A DNA stretch of 64,000 bases from Mitsuaria sp. PDC51 (GCF_900113225.1 NZ_FOZE01000004.1:1-64000); one strand, 5' to 3'. Shown: positions 27,635-38,674, counted from the first letter of the stretch. The notes: generated by a model from the letters alone, not told the origin. Made by a program: numbers and translations.

Positions 27635-29756
27635 GTTGTTGGGGTGTGGGGTGTTCGATGAACAACTGGCAGTCGTTCCGCAGCCGATGGGCGTCGCCCA
27701 CGCGCCGGAGCAGTCCGACCTTGTCGAAGAACTCCAGCACCTGGATGGCGCGCTTGCGGCCCAGGCCGCTGCGGTCGCGGAACTCCGCGGCCTTCACGTC
27801 GCCGTCGGCTGCCGAGTCCCTGGCGATCCGTGCCAGAGCCTGGATCGCCGGGGGCGCATGGTACAGGTCCTTCACCACCTGGAACAGTTCCCCGCGCTGG
27901 GCCAGCCGTGCCAGCGTCGTGCGCACCAGCGCCTCGGGCTCGCCGGCCTCCTTGGCCAGGTCGCGGGCCCAGACGCCTTCGAAGCCGGCCGCCAGCAGCC
28001 GCGGCATGACCTTCTGAGCCAGCCGTTCATCCAATGCCGACAGCTGCACGCCATGCGCCGGCAGATGCACGGTCGCCCCGCTGACGACGACGCGCCCTGC
28101 CGCGGCCAGCCGCTGCACGAGCGCGCGCCACAGCGGCTCGGCCATGCGCGGCGCGGCCAGCCGGCGCCAGCGCGCGAGGTCGGGCCCGAGTTCTTCCGGC
28201 TGCTCCTGGTGATAGCGCTGCAGGCGTTCCTGCGCGGTGTAGGCCCACTGGGCTGTCTGCGCGGCGCCGAGCGCCCACAGCGGCCCGTCGGCGCCCGGCA
28301 CGACGGTGATGTCACCTGCCGCCGCGGTGCCGGCGCTGCCCGCCGCCGCATAGCCCACCGCGTTCCCCGCCGCCACGCTCGCCGCACCGCCCCCGGTCGC
28401 CCCCGCTCCACCCGCAGCGCCGATCCCCGCCACCAGCGCCGCGCGGGTTCCCCCGGCAATGCCCTGCCCGGCCGCGAAGCGGACCAGGTCCACGCCCATC
28501 GGCGCCTGGCCCAGCAGACCCTCGAGCCGCTGCAGCGGCGTGTCCGCCGTCAGCGCAATCAGTTCCGCGAGCCGCTGCGGCGTGCGCCGATAACGCGCCG
28601 GCGCGTGCGGATCCAGCACGACGCCGCCGGCCAGCGCCCGCGTCGCGGAGGCATCGCGCAGCACGATCCGATCGCCGGCCCACGCGCCGATCGATCGGTG
28701 CAGCACCACCTGAACGAAAGCCTCGCCACCGGGCTGCAGCGCCTCGACCGGCCTGCCGGCCAGGCCGCCGAGCACCGCCACCGAGCCCGTCACCTGCGCC
28801 GCGCCGACATGCACATGCACCGGCGTGCCGCTGCGCAGCGCCCGGGCCTCCTCGGGCCAGAGGCGCAGCCGCGCGTCCAGGCGCTCGGTCCACTGGGCGA
28901 CTTCCGGCGCGGCCAGCCACTGTCCGTGTCCGACCTCCTCCTTCTCGAGCCCGACCAAGCCGATGGCCACGCGCTGCCCGGCCGAGGCCTTGACCGCCAC
29001 CGCGTTCTGCGCATGCAGGCTGCGCACTCGCGCGCGCAGCGGCGCCTGGCCCGGCGCGGGCGGCAGCACCACGAGCTCGTCGCCGACGGCCAGCTCGCCC
29101 GCATGCGCGGTCCCCGTGCAGACGGTCCCGACGCCCGGCAGGCTGAACACCCGATCGACCGCGAGCCGGAAACCCAGCCCGGCCCCCACGCGCGGCGGCA
29201 GCGCCGCGGCTTCGGCGATCAGGTGCTCGCGCAGCGGGCGCACGCCAGCGCCCGTTGTCGCGGCGACCTCGAAGATCGGCGCGCCCGCGAGCGCCGTGTC
29301 CGCCACGAGGGCGCGGATCTCGTCATGCCGACGCGCACGGGTGGCGGCGTCCACCCGATCGCATTTGGTCAGCGCGATCGTGGCCCGCTCCAGGCCCAGC
29401 AGCGACAGCAGCGCCAGGTGCTCGCGCGTCTGCGGCATGACGCCGTCATCGGCGGCCACCAGCAGCAGCGCATGGTCGATGCCGGTCGCGCCGGAGAGCA
29501 TCGTGTGCACCAGGCGCTCATGCCCGGGCACGTCGACGAAACCGATGCGCCGGCCGGCACCGTCGCCCCCCTCGCCGCCCGCGCCCTGGCCTTCGCCTCG
29601 CCCCTGGCCGGGCACAGGGTCCAGATACGCATACCCCAGCGCGATGCTGATCCCACGCCGCTTCTCTTCGGGCAGGCGGTCGGTGTCGACGCCGGTGAGC
29701 GCCTTCACCAGCGTCGTCTTGCCATGGTCGATGTGGCCGGCGGTCCCGACGATCAC
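27588..29756 (-). CDS. selB: SelB: selenocysteine-specific elongation factor
   Basis: 722 aa from a GTG at 29754-29756 that overlaps the selA stop (GTGA). The GTPase domain has G1 [13 protein letters not shown] (residues 4-16), DVPGHE near 75-80 and TKCD. C-terminal winged-helix domains, which bind SECIS RNA, follow ([33 protein letters not shown]). E. coli SelB has 614 residues. The extra length is a Gly/Arg-rich loop at about 50-70 and an Ala/Gly-rich insertion between the translation-factor part and the winged helices. The frame has no stop before tRNA-Sec and ends inside that gene. Confidence 0.93.
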   Translation of the reverse strand: MIVGTAGHIDHGKTTLVKALTGVDTDRLPEEKRRGISIALGYAYLDPVPGQGRGEGQGAGGEGGDGAGRRIGFVDVPGHERLVHTMLSGATGIDHALLLVAADDGVMPQTREHLALLSLLGLERATIALTKCDRVDAATRARRHDEIRALVADTALAGAPIFEVAATTGAGVRPLREHLIAEAAALPPRVGAGLGFRLAVDRVFSLPGVGTVCTGTAHAGELAVGDELVVLPPAPGQAPLRARVRSLHAQNAVAVKASAGQRVAIGLVGLEKEEVGHGQWLAAPEVAQWTERLDARLRLWPEEARALRSGTPVHVHVGAAQVTGSVAVLGGLAGRPVEALQPGGEAFVQVVLHRSIGAWAGDRIVLRDASATRALAGGVVLDPHAPARYRRTPQRLAELIALTADTPLQRLEGLLGQAPMGVDLVRFAAGQGIAGGTRAALVAGIGAAGGAGATGGGAASVAAGNAVGYAAAGSAGTAAAGDITVVPGADGPLWALGAAQTAQWAYTAQERLQRYHQEQPEELGPDLARWRRLAAPRMAEPLWRALVQRLAAAGRVVVSGATVHLPAHGVQLSALDERLAQKVMPRLLAAGFEGVWARDLAKEAGEPEALVRTTLARLAQRGELFQVVKDLYHAPPAIQALARIARDSAADGDVKAAEFRDRSGLGRKRAIQVLEFFDKVGLLRRVGDAHRLRNDCQLFIEHPTPQQRRGNDPGGSAGLQIR

Positions 29757-31354
29757 GCGAGCGACTCCTTCAGCAACCCGAGCTGCTCGATGAACGCCGC
29801 CTCCTCGCGCGCCTCGTCCAGGCAGCGCAGGTCCAGCCAGAGCTCGTCCGACTGCACCCGCGCGATCACCGGCAGCGGCAGCGCGCGCAGCGCGGTCTGC
29901 AGCTCGTCGAGCGCGCGCCCCACGCCGCGCTTGCCCGGCAGTTGCGGCGTCAGCACCAGCCCCGCCGACGGCAGCGTCTCCACCGGCAGCGACCCCGAGC
30001 CGATCTGTCCGCGCATCGTGCTCACCCGCACCGCGAAGCGCGGCGCGACCGCGGCCTGGACACGCGCCAGCAGCCGGTCGGCCTGCGCCTCGATCTGATC
30101 GACCGGGCGGGTCAGCAGCCGCAGCGTCGGCAGGTCCTGCGTCAGCCGGTCCGGCCGCAGGTACAGCCGCAAGGTCGCCTCCAGTGCCGCCAGCGGCAGC
30201 TTGGACAGCCGCAGCGCGCGCTTCATCGGGAACTTGCGGATCTGCTGGACCAGGTCCTTGCGGCCGACGATCAGACCGGCCTGCGGCCCGCCGAGCAGCT
30301 TGTCGCCGCTGAAGGTCACCACGTCGCAGCCGTCGGCCAGCATCTGCTGCGGCAGCGGCTCGGCGGGCAGGCCCCACTGCGCCAGGTCCACCAGCGAGCC
30401 GCTGCCCAGGTCCGTCATCAGCGGCACGCCCGCCGCCCGGGCGATCGGTGCCAGCGCCGCTTCGCTGACCGAGGCGGTGAAGCCCTGGATCGCGTAGTTG
30501 CTGGTGTGGACCTTCAGCAGCAGCGCGGTGTGCGGTCCGATCGCGGCCTGGTAGTCCCGCGCGTGGGTGCGGTTGGTGGTGCCGACCTCGACCAGCTTCG
30601 CGCCCGCCGCCGCCATCACGTCGGGCATGCGGAAGGCGCCGCCGATCTCGACCAGCTCGCCGCGCGACACGATGGCCTCCTTGCCGCCCGCCAGCGCCGC
30701 GATGCCCAGCAGGACGGCCGCGGCGTTGTTGTTGACCACCGTCGCCGCCTCGGCGCCGGTGATCTCGCACAGCAGCGACTCGACCAAGCTGTCGCGGTCC
30801 CCGCGCTCGCCGCGCGCGAGGTCGAACTCCAGGTTGTTCGGCGATCCCATGCAGGCCAGCACCTGCTGCAGCGCCTCGTCGGCCAGCAGCGCGCGGCCCA
30901 GGTTGGTGTGCAGCACCGTGCCGGTCAGGTTGATCACGCGCCGCATCCGGGGCGCCAGCCGCTGTTCGCAGCGCCGCTCGAGCTCGGCGGGCAGATGCCG
31001 CAATTCATGCGCCGCCAGCGTGCCCTCGACCGCGCGACGCCGCCAGGCCTCGAGCAGCCGGCGGGCCTCCCCGGCCACGAAGGCATGGCCGTGGCGCGCC
31101 ATCAGGTGGGTGACGGCCTCGTCGCGCAGCAGGCGGTCGACGGAAGGCAGGTCCTTCGGCGCGGCGCCGGTCGTCCCGGTGGCAGGGCCGTTGGCGCCGT
31201 TAACGCCGTTAACGCCGTTGACGCCGTTGACGCCGCTGGTGGCCGTAGCCGCCGCCGCGGCGGTCGCGGCCGTGGTGCCAGGAGTGGAAGGGTCGGAAGC
31301 GGCTGCCGGGGAGCCTGCCGTCGGACCATGAACCATGGATGCCTCGGGCCTCAT
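29753..31354 (-). CDS. selA: SelA: L-seryl-tRNA(Sec) selenium transferase
   Basis: 533 aa. This PLP enzyme converts Ser-tRNA(Sec) to Sec-tRNA(Sec) using selenophosphate. The PLP lysine is Lys352 in [14 protein letters not shown]. Other family regions are [16 protein letters not shown] and [17 protein letters not shown]. The conserved protein starts near residue 68 (DLPSVDRLL); before it is a low-complexity extension with VNG repeats, absent from E. coli SelA (463 aa). The ATG at 31354 follows the fdhE stop by 2 nt and uses a GGAGGG inside fdhE. Confidence 0.94.
   Translation of the reverse strand: MRPEASMVHGPTAGSPAAASDPSTPGTTAATAAAAATATSGVNGVNGVNGVNGANGPATGTTGAAPKDLPSVDRLLRDEAVTHLMARHGHAFVAGEARRLLEAWRRRAVEGTLAAHELRHLPAELERRCEQRLAPRMRRVINLTGTVLHTNLGRALLADEALQQVLACMGSPNNLEFDLARGERGDRDSLVESLLCEITGAEAATVVNNNAAAVLLGIAALAGGKEAIVSRGELVEIGGAFRMPDVMAAAGAKLVEVGTTNRTHARDYQAAIGPHTALLLKVHTSNYAIQGFTASVSEAALAPIARAAGVPLMTDLGSGSLVDLAQWGLPAEPLPQQMLADGCDVVTFSGDKLLGGPQAGLIVGRKDLVQQIRKFPMKRALRLSKLPLAALEATLRLYLRPDRLTQDLPTLRLLTRPVDQIEAQADRLLARVQAAVAPRFAVRVSTMRGQIGSGSLPVETLPSAGLVLTPQLPGKRGVGRALDELQTALRALPLPVIARVQSDELWLDLRCLDEAREEAAFIEQLGLLKESLA
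31187..31231. repeat. 9-bp tandem repeat inside selA
   Basis: Five consecutive 9-nt units of the type GCCGTTAAC/GCCGTTGAC, in frame with selA, encode the VNG triplets of its N-terminal extension. Copy-number change would lengthen or shorten the extension without breaking the frame. Confidence 0.8.
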
Positions 31355-31356
31355 GC

Positions 31357-32418
31357 TCAGCGCCCTCCGGGATCGGGAGGCGGCGCGCCGGGCCGACCCG
31401 GCGGATCGAGGCCCGCGCCCGGGCCGCCATCCAGCGAGGCCTCGGCCTCGCCCAGGATCAGCATCGGATTGAAGCCCTGGCGCACCAGGCCGAGCTCGCC
31501 GACCAGCAGGTCCAGCGTCAGCGTGGCGAGGTCGTCGGCCAGCGGCTCGACCTGCAGGTCCTTCTCCATGTGGACCTGCTTGAGGTAATGCCCGCAGGTC
31601 TCGCAGCATTCGGCGGCGACCGCCTCGGCCTTTTTCCCCTCGTCGTCGACCAGCGTCTGGAAGCTGATGCCCTTGGTGCCCTGGCAATGCGTGCACTTGA
31701 TGCGCACGTAATGCCATTGCGCGCCGCACAGCGAGCAGGCCAGGAAGCGCTGCCCCGACTGCTCGGCCGCGACGCGGGTGATGGAGGCCACCGGCCGCGA
31801 GCCGCAGCACGGGCACACCGTGGGGTCGTCGATCATGCCGAAGGGGGCAACGTTCTCGCCCTGGTCGCTGCGCTCGTAGCGCTCCTGCAAGCCGGTGACC
31901 AGCCGCGTCCAGTACACCTGCAGCGCCGCGGCGACCAACGGCGCCGCCGCCGGATCCAGGCCCGGTCCGCCGCCCGCCAGCAGCGCGGCGGCCTGCTGCT
32001 CCAGCCAGGCCTCGTCCGCCTGCGCCAGCCGGGCGACCAGCGCCTGCGCCGGTTCCGGGATCGCCGCGCCGCGCATCGCGGTCAACAGCGCCTGGAGTTC
32101 TTCACGCCAGACGGCGTCGCGCGGGTGGCTCTGGGCCTCCACCGGCGGCAAGCCACCCACCATCGCGCCATTGATCAGCACCTCGTCCGGCAGCTTCAGC
32201 GCGCGGGGCTGCTTCAGCAGCTCATGCTGGCGCTGCGCCAGCTCGGCCACGAACAGCAGGTAGTCGCGCATCGCATGCCCGTCGGCCAACTGGCGCAGCC
32301 GCAAGGCGCGCTCGGCGAAGAGGCCGGGTTCCGGCACCTTCACCGGCGCCGCGCGGGCGCCGGCATTGACGGCGATCTCTTCCGGGCTCATCACCCGGAT
32401 GGGGCTGCTGAGGGTCAT
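31357..32418 (-). CDS. fdhE: FdhE: formate dehydrogenase accessory protein
   Basis: 353 aa. It is needed for assembly of respiratory formate dehydrogenase and binds iron through cysteine pairs. Four pairs are present: CPCCG, CSLCG, CTHCQ and CETCGHY, in the family spacing. The tail is Gly/Pro-rich. The ATG at 32416-32418 overlaps the stop of the cytochrome subunit gene (ATGA), and selA starts 2 nt after the fdhE stop. The gene therefore links the enzyme genes to the selenocysteine machinery. Confidence 0.93.
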   Translation of the reverse strand: MTLSSPIRVMSPEEIAVNAGARAAPVKVPEPGLFAERALRLRQLADGHAMRDYLLFVAELAQRQHELLKQPRALKLPDEVLINGAMVGGLPPVEAQSHPRDAVWREELQALLTAMRGAAIPEPAQALVARLAQADEAWLEQQAAALLAGGGPGLDPAAAPLVAAALQVYWTRLVTGLQERYERSDQGENVAPFGMIDDPTVCPCCGSRPVASITRVAAEQSGQRFLACSLCGAQWHYVRIKCTHCQGTKGISFQTLVDDEGKKAEAVAAECCETCGHYLKQVHMEKDLQVEPLADDLATLTLDLLVGELGLVRQGFNPMLILGEAEASLDGGPGAGLDPPGRPGAPPPDPGGR

Positions 32419-33035
32419 GCGGGGGGACGCTCCTTCACTGCCTTGTGCCACAGCGGATGATGGTGCGCGGCCCAGGTGTCGGTGACTGTGCCACGGGTCA
32501 TCGCCCGGAACGAGCCCTTGACCCAGATCGCGGCGTAGACATGGATGATGATCGTCAGGATCAGGATCGCCGCCGCCGCCGCATGCAGCACCACCGCGAC
32601 GCGGCGCATCAGGATGTTCCCGTCGGGGAACCAGGCGTGCCAGAACATGAAGCCGGTCACCAGCAGGATCAGCAGCGACACGACCATGATCCAGAACACG
32701 ATCTTCTGGCCCGCGTTGTACTTGTGCGCCGGCTGCGTGCCGTGCTTGTGGCCGCCGAAGATCATGTCCCCGCTCTGGCGCATCCATTGGCGGTCCGCGT
32801 CGGTCCAGCGGTTGTCCCGCCACAGCTGCGCGGCCAGGAACGCGAACGCGACCACCATGCCCAGCCCCATGTAGGGGTGCAGGATGCGCGCCCACGGCCC
32901 GCCGCCGAAGAGATGGCTCAGGAAGAACAGGCTGGGATGGAAGAAGGCCAGGCCCGACAGCCCGGCGCACAGGAACAGCAGCACGATGAGCCAGTGGTTG
33001 ATCCGCTGGCTGTCGCGATAGCGTTGCAGCAACAT
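32415..33035 (-). CDS. fdnI: Formate dehydrogenase cytochrome b556 (gamma) subunit
   Basis: 206 aa from the ATG at 33033-33035, which has GGGAG 9 nt upstream. Four hydrophobic helices are visible, with likely haem-ligand His residues in INHWLIVLLF, RILHPYMGLGM, MFWHAWF and IIIHVYAAIWV. It passes electrons from the periplasmic formate dehydrogenase to the quinone pool. It lies 19 nt after the beta-subunit gene. Confidence 0.93.
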   Translation of the reverse strand: MLLQRYRDSQRINHWLIVLLFLCAGLSGLAFFHPSLFFLSHLFGGGPWARILHPYMGLGMVVAFAFLAAQLWRDNRWTDADRQWMRQSGDMIFGGHKHGTQPAHKYNAGQKIVFWIMVVSLLILLVTGFMFWHAWFPDGNILMRRVAVVLHAAAAAILILTIIIHVYAAIWVKGSFRAMTRGTVTDTWAAHHHPLWHKAVKERPPA

Positions 33036-33054
33036 GTCGATCTCCCGGTGAAGG

Positions 33055-34011
33055 TCAGAGACCACCGCCCGCCGGCGGCACGGCGGGGTCGCGCGGCGCG
33101 TCGCCGTGCTTCGCGCGCTCGTAGGCGAGTTCCTCGTCCTCGTCCGGCTCGTCGTGTCCGGTCTTCTGCGGCCCGACCTTCATGTAATGGAAGAAGCCCG
33201 CCACCGCCGCGCCGATCATCGCGGCCACCGCCAGCGGCTTGGCCGCGCCCTTCCACAGCGACACCAGCGGACTGATGTGCGGATCCTTGGGCAGGCCGTG
33301 ATAGAGCTCGGGCTGGTCGGCATGCTGCAGCACGTACATGACGTGCGTGCCGCCCACGCCCTGCGGGTCGTAGACGCCGGCGTTCTGGTAGCCGCGCTCC
33401 TTCAGGTCGACGATGCGCTCGGCGGCAAACTCGTGCATGTCCTCCTTCGAGCCGAAACGGATCGCGCCGGTCGGGCAGGCCTTCACGCAGGCGGGCTCCA
33501 GGCCCACGCCGACGCGGTCCGAGCACAGGCTGCACTTGTAGGCCTTGTTGTCGGCCTTGCTGATGCGCGGCACGTCGAAGGGGCAGCCCGTCACGCAGTT
33601 GCCGCAGCCGATGCAGTGCTCGGAGATGAAGTCGACGATGCCGTTCTGGTACTTCACGATCGCGCCGGGCGCGGGACAGCTCTTCAGGCAGCCGGGGTCC
33701 TCGCAGTGCATGCAGCCGTCCTTGCGGATCAGCCACTCCAGCTTGTTCTCGACGACCTCGACCTCCGAGAACCGCATCACCGTCCACGACTGCGGCGTCA
33801 GGTCACGCGGGTTGTCGTAGGTGCCATGGGTGTCGCCGACATCGTCGCGCAGGTCGTTCCACTGCATGCACGCCACCTGGCAGGCCTTGCAGCCGATGCA
33901 GGACGACACATCGATCAGCTTGGCCACCTCCGGCGTGGTGCGCCGCGCGTCGGGACTGGGCAGCGTCGTGGCGGAGCGCAGCGCGATGTCCAGGGATTGC
34001 AATGAAGACAT
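33055..34011 (-). CDS. fdnH: Formate dehydrogenase iron-sulfur (beta) subunit
   Basis: 318 aa. Four 4Fe-4S ligand sets are visible: [35 protein letters not shown] and [21 protein letters not shown] transmembrane helix near residues 257-272 ([20 protein letters not shown]) anchors it, as in E. coli FdnH. The tail is acidic and then Pro-rich. It transfers electrons from the molybdenum subunit to the cytochrome and follows the alpha-subunit gene by 9 nt. Confidence 0.95.
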   Translation of the reverse strand: MSSLQSLDIALRSATTLPSPDARRTTPEVAKLIDVSSCIGCKACQVACMQWNDLRDDVGDTHGTYDNPRDLTPQSWTVMRFSEVEVVENKLEWLIRKDGCMHCEDPGCLKSCPAPGAIVKYQNGIVDFISEHCIGCGNCVTGCPFDVPRISKADNKAYKCSLCSDRVGVGLEPACVKACPTGAIRFGSKEDMHEFAAERIVDLKERGYQNAGVYDPQGVGGTHVMYVLQHADQPELYHGLPKDPHISPLVSLWKGAAKPLAVAAMIGAAVAGFFHYMKVGPQKTGHDEPDEDEELAYERAKHGDAPRDPAVPPAGGGL

Positions 34012-34020
34012 GGCGGTTCC

Positions 34021-37000
34021 TCAAGCTTTTTCGATGTTCACGGTGAAGCTCTTGAACTCCGGCGTCTGGGTGTTGGCATCGCCCACGAAGGGGGTCAGCG
34101 TGTTCACCAGATAACCGGGCTTGGCCACGCCGACGAAGCCCCAGTGGTTGGGCAGGCCCACCGTGTGGACCCGCTTGCCGCCGACATCCAGCGACGCCAC
34201 CCGTTTGGTCACCACCGCCACGGCCTTGATGAAGCCGCGGTTGGAACTGACCTTCACCTGGTCGCCATTGGCGATCCCCTTCTCCTTCGCGAGTTCCTCG
34301 CCGATCTCCACGAACTGCTGCGGCTGGATCACCGCGCTGGTCCGCACGTTCTTGGTCCAGTAATGGAAGTGCTCGGTGAGCCGGTAGCTGGTCGCCACGT
34401 ACGGGAACTTGTCCGGCTTGCCGAAGGCCTCGCGGTCGGCCTTGAACACCCGGCCCGCCGGGTTGTTCATCGCCTTGGCGTTGTTCGGGTGCATCGGGTT
34501 GACCGTCAGCGGCGACTCGAAGGGCTCGTAGTGCTCCGGCAGCGGGCCGTCCACCATGCCGCTGGGCGCGAACAGCCGCGCCACGCCCTCGGCGGTCATG
34601 ATGAAGGGCCGCACCGCCTCCTCGTCGTTGGGATTGGCGTCGGGCCGGATGTCCGGCACGTCCGAGCCGCCCCACTTGTCGGTGAAGGACACCAGCCGCC
34701 GCTTCGGATTCCACGGCTTGCCGGTCGGGTCGCAGGAGGCGGCGTTGTAGAGCACGCGCCGGTTCGCCGGCCAGGCCCAGGCCCAGTTCAGCGTCTGGCC
34801 GATGCCCCACGGGTCGCTGTTGTCGCGCCGCGCCATCTGGTTGCCGGCCTGCGTCCACGAGCCGGTGTAGATCCAGCAGCCGCTGGAGGTCGAGCCGTCG
34901 TCGCGCAGCAGGCCGAAGCCCGACAGCTGCTCGCCCGCCTTGGCCAGGACCTTGGTCGGGTCCTTCGGATCGGTCACGTCGGCCAGCGCCTTGCCGTTGT
35001 ATTCCATCGCCAGCTCCTCGGCCGAGGGGCTGTGCGGGATCTTGTAGGGCCAGCTCAGGTTGACGATCGGATCGGGGAAGGCGCCGCCGTCCTTCACGTA
35101 CAGCGCGCGCAGGCGCAGGAAGATCTCCGCGATGATCTCGGCGTCGCCCTTGGCCTCGCCGGGGGGCTCGGCGCCCTTCCAGTGCCACTGCAGCCAGCGG
35201 CCGGAGTTGGTCAGCGAGCCCTCCTCTTCCGCGAAGCAGGTGCTCGGGAAGCGGAACACCACCGTCTGGATCTCCTCGCTCTTCACGTCGTTGTGCTCGC
35301 CGTAGTTCTTCCAGAACTCGGCGGTCTCCGTGTTGAGCGGGTCGATGATGGCGAGGAACTTCAGCTTGGACAGGCTCTCGACCACCTTCTTCTTGTTGGG
35401 GAAGGAGCCCACCGGGTTGAAGCCCTGGCAGATGTAGCCGTTGACCTTGCCCTGGTGCATCAGCTCGAAGGCCTGCAGCACGTCGTAGCCCTTGTCCCAC
35501 TTGGGCAGGTAGTGGAAGGCCCAGTCGTTCTCCTTGGTTGCGGCCTTGCCCCACCAGGCCTTCTGCTGGCTGACGAAGAACTTGGGATAGTTCTGCCAGA
35601 AGCTCATCTGGTTGGGACGCAGCGGCTTGAGCGCGCGGGTCTTGTAGTAGGTCTCGAGGTCCTGCTCCGAGTCCTTGGCCAGCGACATGTAGCCCGTCAG
35701 CGAGGTCGACAGCAGCCCCAGGTCGGTCAGGCCCTGGATATTGCTGTGGCCGCGCAGCGCGTTCATGCCGCCGCCCGGCTGGCCGATGTTGCCCAGCAGC
35801 AGCTGCATCAGCGCGCCGGTGCGGATGATCTGCGAGCCCTGGCTGTGCTGCGTCCAGCCCAGCGCGTACATCACCGTCATCACCTTGCCGGGGACCGAGG
35901 TCTCGGCGATCTGCTTGCAGACCTCCAGGAACTTGTCCTTGGGCGTGCCGCAGATCTCGCTCACCTTCTCCGGCGTATAGCGCGCGTAGTGCTGCTTCAT
36001 GACGTTGAGCACGCAGCGCGGGTGCTGCATCGTCATGTCGACCTTGGCGAAGCCCTTCTCGTCGAGTTCATAGGCCCAGGACGCGTTGTTGTAGGCGCGC
36101 TTGGCCTCGTCGTAGCCGGAGAAGAGGCCGTCCTCGAACTTGTAGCCCTCGTTGATCAGGAAGGTCGCGTTCGTGTAATGGCGGACGTATTCCTTCTGGA
36201 TCCTGTCGTTGCTCAGCAGGTAATTGATGACACCGCCGAGGAAGGCGATGTCAGACCCCGCGCGGATGGGCGCGTAGTAGTCGCTCATCGCCGCCGAGCG
36301 CGTGAAGCGCGGGTCGACCACGATCAAGCGGGCCTTGTTGTGGTGCTTGGCCTCGATCACCCACTTGAAACCGCAGGGGTGGGCCTCGGCGGCATTGCCG
36401 CCCATGATCAGGACGAGATCGGCGTTCTTGATGTCCACCCAATGGTTGGTCATCGCACCGCGGCCGAACGTCGGGGCCAGACTGGCCACCGTCGGTCCGT
36501 GTCAAACGCGGGCCTGGTTGTCGAACGCGAGCATCCCCGTCGAGCGCATCGCCTTGTGGGTGATGTAGCCCGACTCGTTCGAGGACGCGGAGGCGCAGAT
36601 CATGCCGGTCGAGAGCCAGCGGTTCACCGTCCTGCCATCGGCATTCGCGGCGATGAAGTTGGCGTCGCGGTCCGCCTTGAGCAGCTTGACGAAGCGGTCC
36701 ATCGCCTCGTCCCAGCTGACGCGCTTCCACTCCTTGGAACCGGCCTCGCGGATCTCCGGGTACTTCAGCCGGTTGGGGCTGTGCACGAAGTCCAGCAGGC
36801 CCGCGCCCTTGGGGCACAGGGTGCCGCGATTGACGGGGTGGTCCGGGTCGCCCTCGATGTGGATGATCTCCGGGGTGACGTTCTTCGCCTTGTCCCCCAG
36901 CGAGTACATGATGATCCCGCAGCCCACCGAGCAGTAGGGACAGGTGTTGCGGGTCTCGGTTGCCCGGGCGAGCTTGAACTGGCGCGTCTCGGCCAGTGCG

Positions 37001-37089
37001 GCGCTTGGAGAGAACCCCAAGGCCACGAGGCTGGAGCCCATCACGGCCGCCCCGCTCACCCGGAAGAAGTGCCTCCGGTTCATGTCCAT
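34021..37089 (-). CDS. fdnG: Selenocysteine formate dehydrogenase alpha subunit
   Basis: 1022 aa with an in-frame TGA (36502-36504) read as selenocysteine at residue 196. The context NQARV-Sec-HGPTVASLAPTFGRG matches E. coli FdnG, whose Sec is also at 196. The N-terminus has a Tat signal (MDMNRRHFFRVSG), then a 4Fe-4S site (CPYCSVGCGIIMY). The rest is the bis-MGD molybdenum fold. The enzyme oxidises formate in the periplasm. The ATG at 37087-37089 has GGAGG 8 nt upstream. Read as separate frames, 34021-36489 and 36502-37173 would look like a broken gene; the sel genes downstream show it is intact. Confidence 0.96.
36465..36504 (-). promoter_or_regulatory. SECIS element after the Sec codon
   Basis: Directly after the TGA, GGCCA-GTC-TGGCC forms a small stem-loop extended by flanking GG/CC. 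It lies about 15-30 nt from the Sec codon, as in E. coli fdnG, whose loop region is similar. SelB would bind it. Confidence 0.7.
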
Positions 37090-37171
37090 CTCGTGTGCCT
37101 CCTGGGTTCGACGCCGTTGCCGACCTGGGTGAATTGCACGACCGTCACGCGGTCCGTCCAAGTATTTCGGC

Positions 37172-37189
37172 ACAAAGCCCGGGCTTTGT
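37172..37189. promoter_or_regulatory. 18-bp perfect palindrome upstream of fdnG
   Basis: ACAAAGCCCGGGCTTTGT lies 83 nt upstream of the fdnG ATG and 110 nt past the mrp stop. GTATT and AATAC flank it, extending the dyad with unequal spacers. It could be an operator for the formate dehydrogenase operon or a terminator for mrp; it has no T run. Confidence 0.45.
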
Positions 37190-37298
37190 CCAATACGGAC
37201 TCACCCTTTGACGAGAGGACGAACCGCAGGACGCACGACGGATGGGAGAGGTTTTTCCTGAGCGCACCGTTGTGCGCTGCAGCAGCCGTCGGCGAGGG

Positions 37299-38393
37299 TC
37301 AGGTGTTTTTCGAGATGGTGATCGTCGGGAATTTCGACGAGTAGTCCTTGGCCTGCCCCGCCAGCTTCACCGCGATCTTGCGGGCGATCTGGCGGTAGGC
37401 CTGGGCATGCGGGCCGTCGGGCTCGGCCACGACGGTGGGCTTGCCGCTGTCGGCCTGCTCGCGGATGGACAGCGCCAGCGGCAGCGAGCCCAGCAGCTCC
37501 TGGCTGTACTGGTCCGCCATGCGCTGGCCGCCGCCGCTGCCGAAGATGTGCTCGGCATGGCCGCAGTGGCTGCAGATGTGGATGGCCATGTTCTCGACGA
37601 TGCCCAGGATCGGCACGCCGACCTTCTCGAACATCTTCAGGCCCTTCTTGGCGTCGATCAGCGCGATGTCCTGCGGCGTGGTGACGATCACCGCGCCGCT
37701 GACCGGCACGCGCTGCGACAGCGTGAGCTGGATGTCGCCGGTGCCCGGGGGCATGTCGATGACCAGGTAGTCCAGGTCGCGCCAGCGCGTCTGGCGCAGC
37801 AGCTGCTCCAGCGCCTGGGTCGCCATCGGGCCGCGCCAGACCATGGCCTGGTCGTCCTCGACCAGGAAGCCGATCGACATCAGCTGCAGCCCATGCGACT
37901 CCAGCGGCTCCATCGTCTGGCCGTCGGTGCTCTCCGGCCGGCCGTGGACGCCCAGCATCAGCGGCAGGCTGGGGCCGTAGATGTCGGCGTCCAGCAGGCC
38001 GACGGTGGCGCCCTCGGCCGACAGCGCCAGCGCCAGGTTGGCCGCCGTCGTGCTCTTGCCGACACCGCCCTTGCCGGAGGCGACGGCGATGATGTTCTTC
38101 ACGCCCGGCAGCAGCTGCACGCCGCGCTGCACCGCGTGCGCGATCACCTTGCTGCTCAGCCCGACGCTGACGTTGCCCACGCCGGGCACCGAGCGGGCCG
38201 CCGCCACCAGCGCGGCGCGCAAGCCGTCGATCTGGCTGGCCGCGGGATAGCCGAGCTCGACATCGAAGCTGACCGTGTCACCGGCGATCTTCATGTTGCG
38301 CAACTGCTTCGTCGAAACGAAGTCGCGACCGGTGTTGGGGTCGATGACCTGTTGCAAGGCCTGGAGCAGCTGGGCTTCTGGGATCTGGGACAT
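37299..38393 (-). CDS. Mrp/ApbC iron-sulfur carrier ATPase
   Basis: 364 aa from the ATG at 38391-38393. The N-terminal DUF59/MIP18 domain (PEAQLLQALQQVIDPNTGRDFV) precedes a deviant-Walker ATPase (IAVASGKGGVGKSTTAANLALAL). The cluster-binding CxxC is in ICSHCGHAEHIFG. It delivers Fe-S clusters to target enzymes. The nearby formate dehydrogenase is a plausible client, but the gene is separately transcribed. Confidence 0.92.
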   Translation of the reverse strand: MSQIPEAQLLQALQQVIDPNTGRDFVSTKQLRNMKIAGDTVSFDVELGYPAASQIDGLRAALVAAARSVPGVGNVSVGLSSKVIAHAVQRGVQLLPGVKNIIAVASGKGGVGKSTTAANLALALSAEGATVGLLDADIYGPSLPLMLGVHGRPESTDGQTMEPLESHGLQLMSIGFLVEDDQAMVWRGPMATQALEQLLRQTRWRDLDYLVIDMPPGTGDIQLTLSQRVPVSGAVIVTTPQDIALIDAKKGLKMFEKVGVPILGIVENMAIHICSHCGHAEHIFGSGGGQRMADQYSQELLGSLPLALSIREQADSGKPTVVAEPDGPHAQAYRQIARKIAVKLAGQAKDYSSKFPTITISKNT

Positions 38394-38674
38394 GGGCGTG
38401 CGGCGGAGCGGGTCGCAAGGACCCGGGGGTCGGAAAACGGACGGACGGGCGAACGGCGGGAGCGCCCGCTCGAGCGGGGCGCACGGTCGGCGGACGCTCG
38501 GGCCGAGCAGTCTAGCCCAGCCTGAAAAGGCCTCTGATGGGCGGCGGAACCTCCACACCCGCAGGCCCACCTGCCCATTGAAGGAAATGCCGTTCATGCC
38601 GAGTCAGAGCGACGCCCAGGTCGACCGATCGAGGCCATGTCCTGCCGCCGCGCGCTCGCCCAGCATGCAGGCCG

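Noticed and set aside
36502-36504. Nonsense mutation splitting fdnG
   Set aside because: The context equals the known Sec site, and selA, selB and tRNA-Sec lie in the same island.
34144-37344. 1066-codon plus-strand frame opposite fdnG
   Set aside because: It has Arg/His/Val-rich shadow composition and no motif, while the minus strand encodes a complete formate dehydrogenase.
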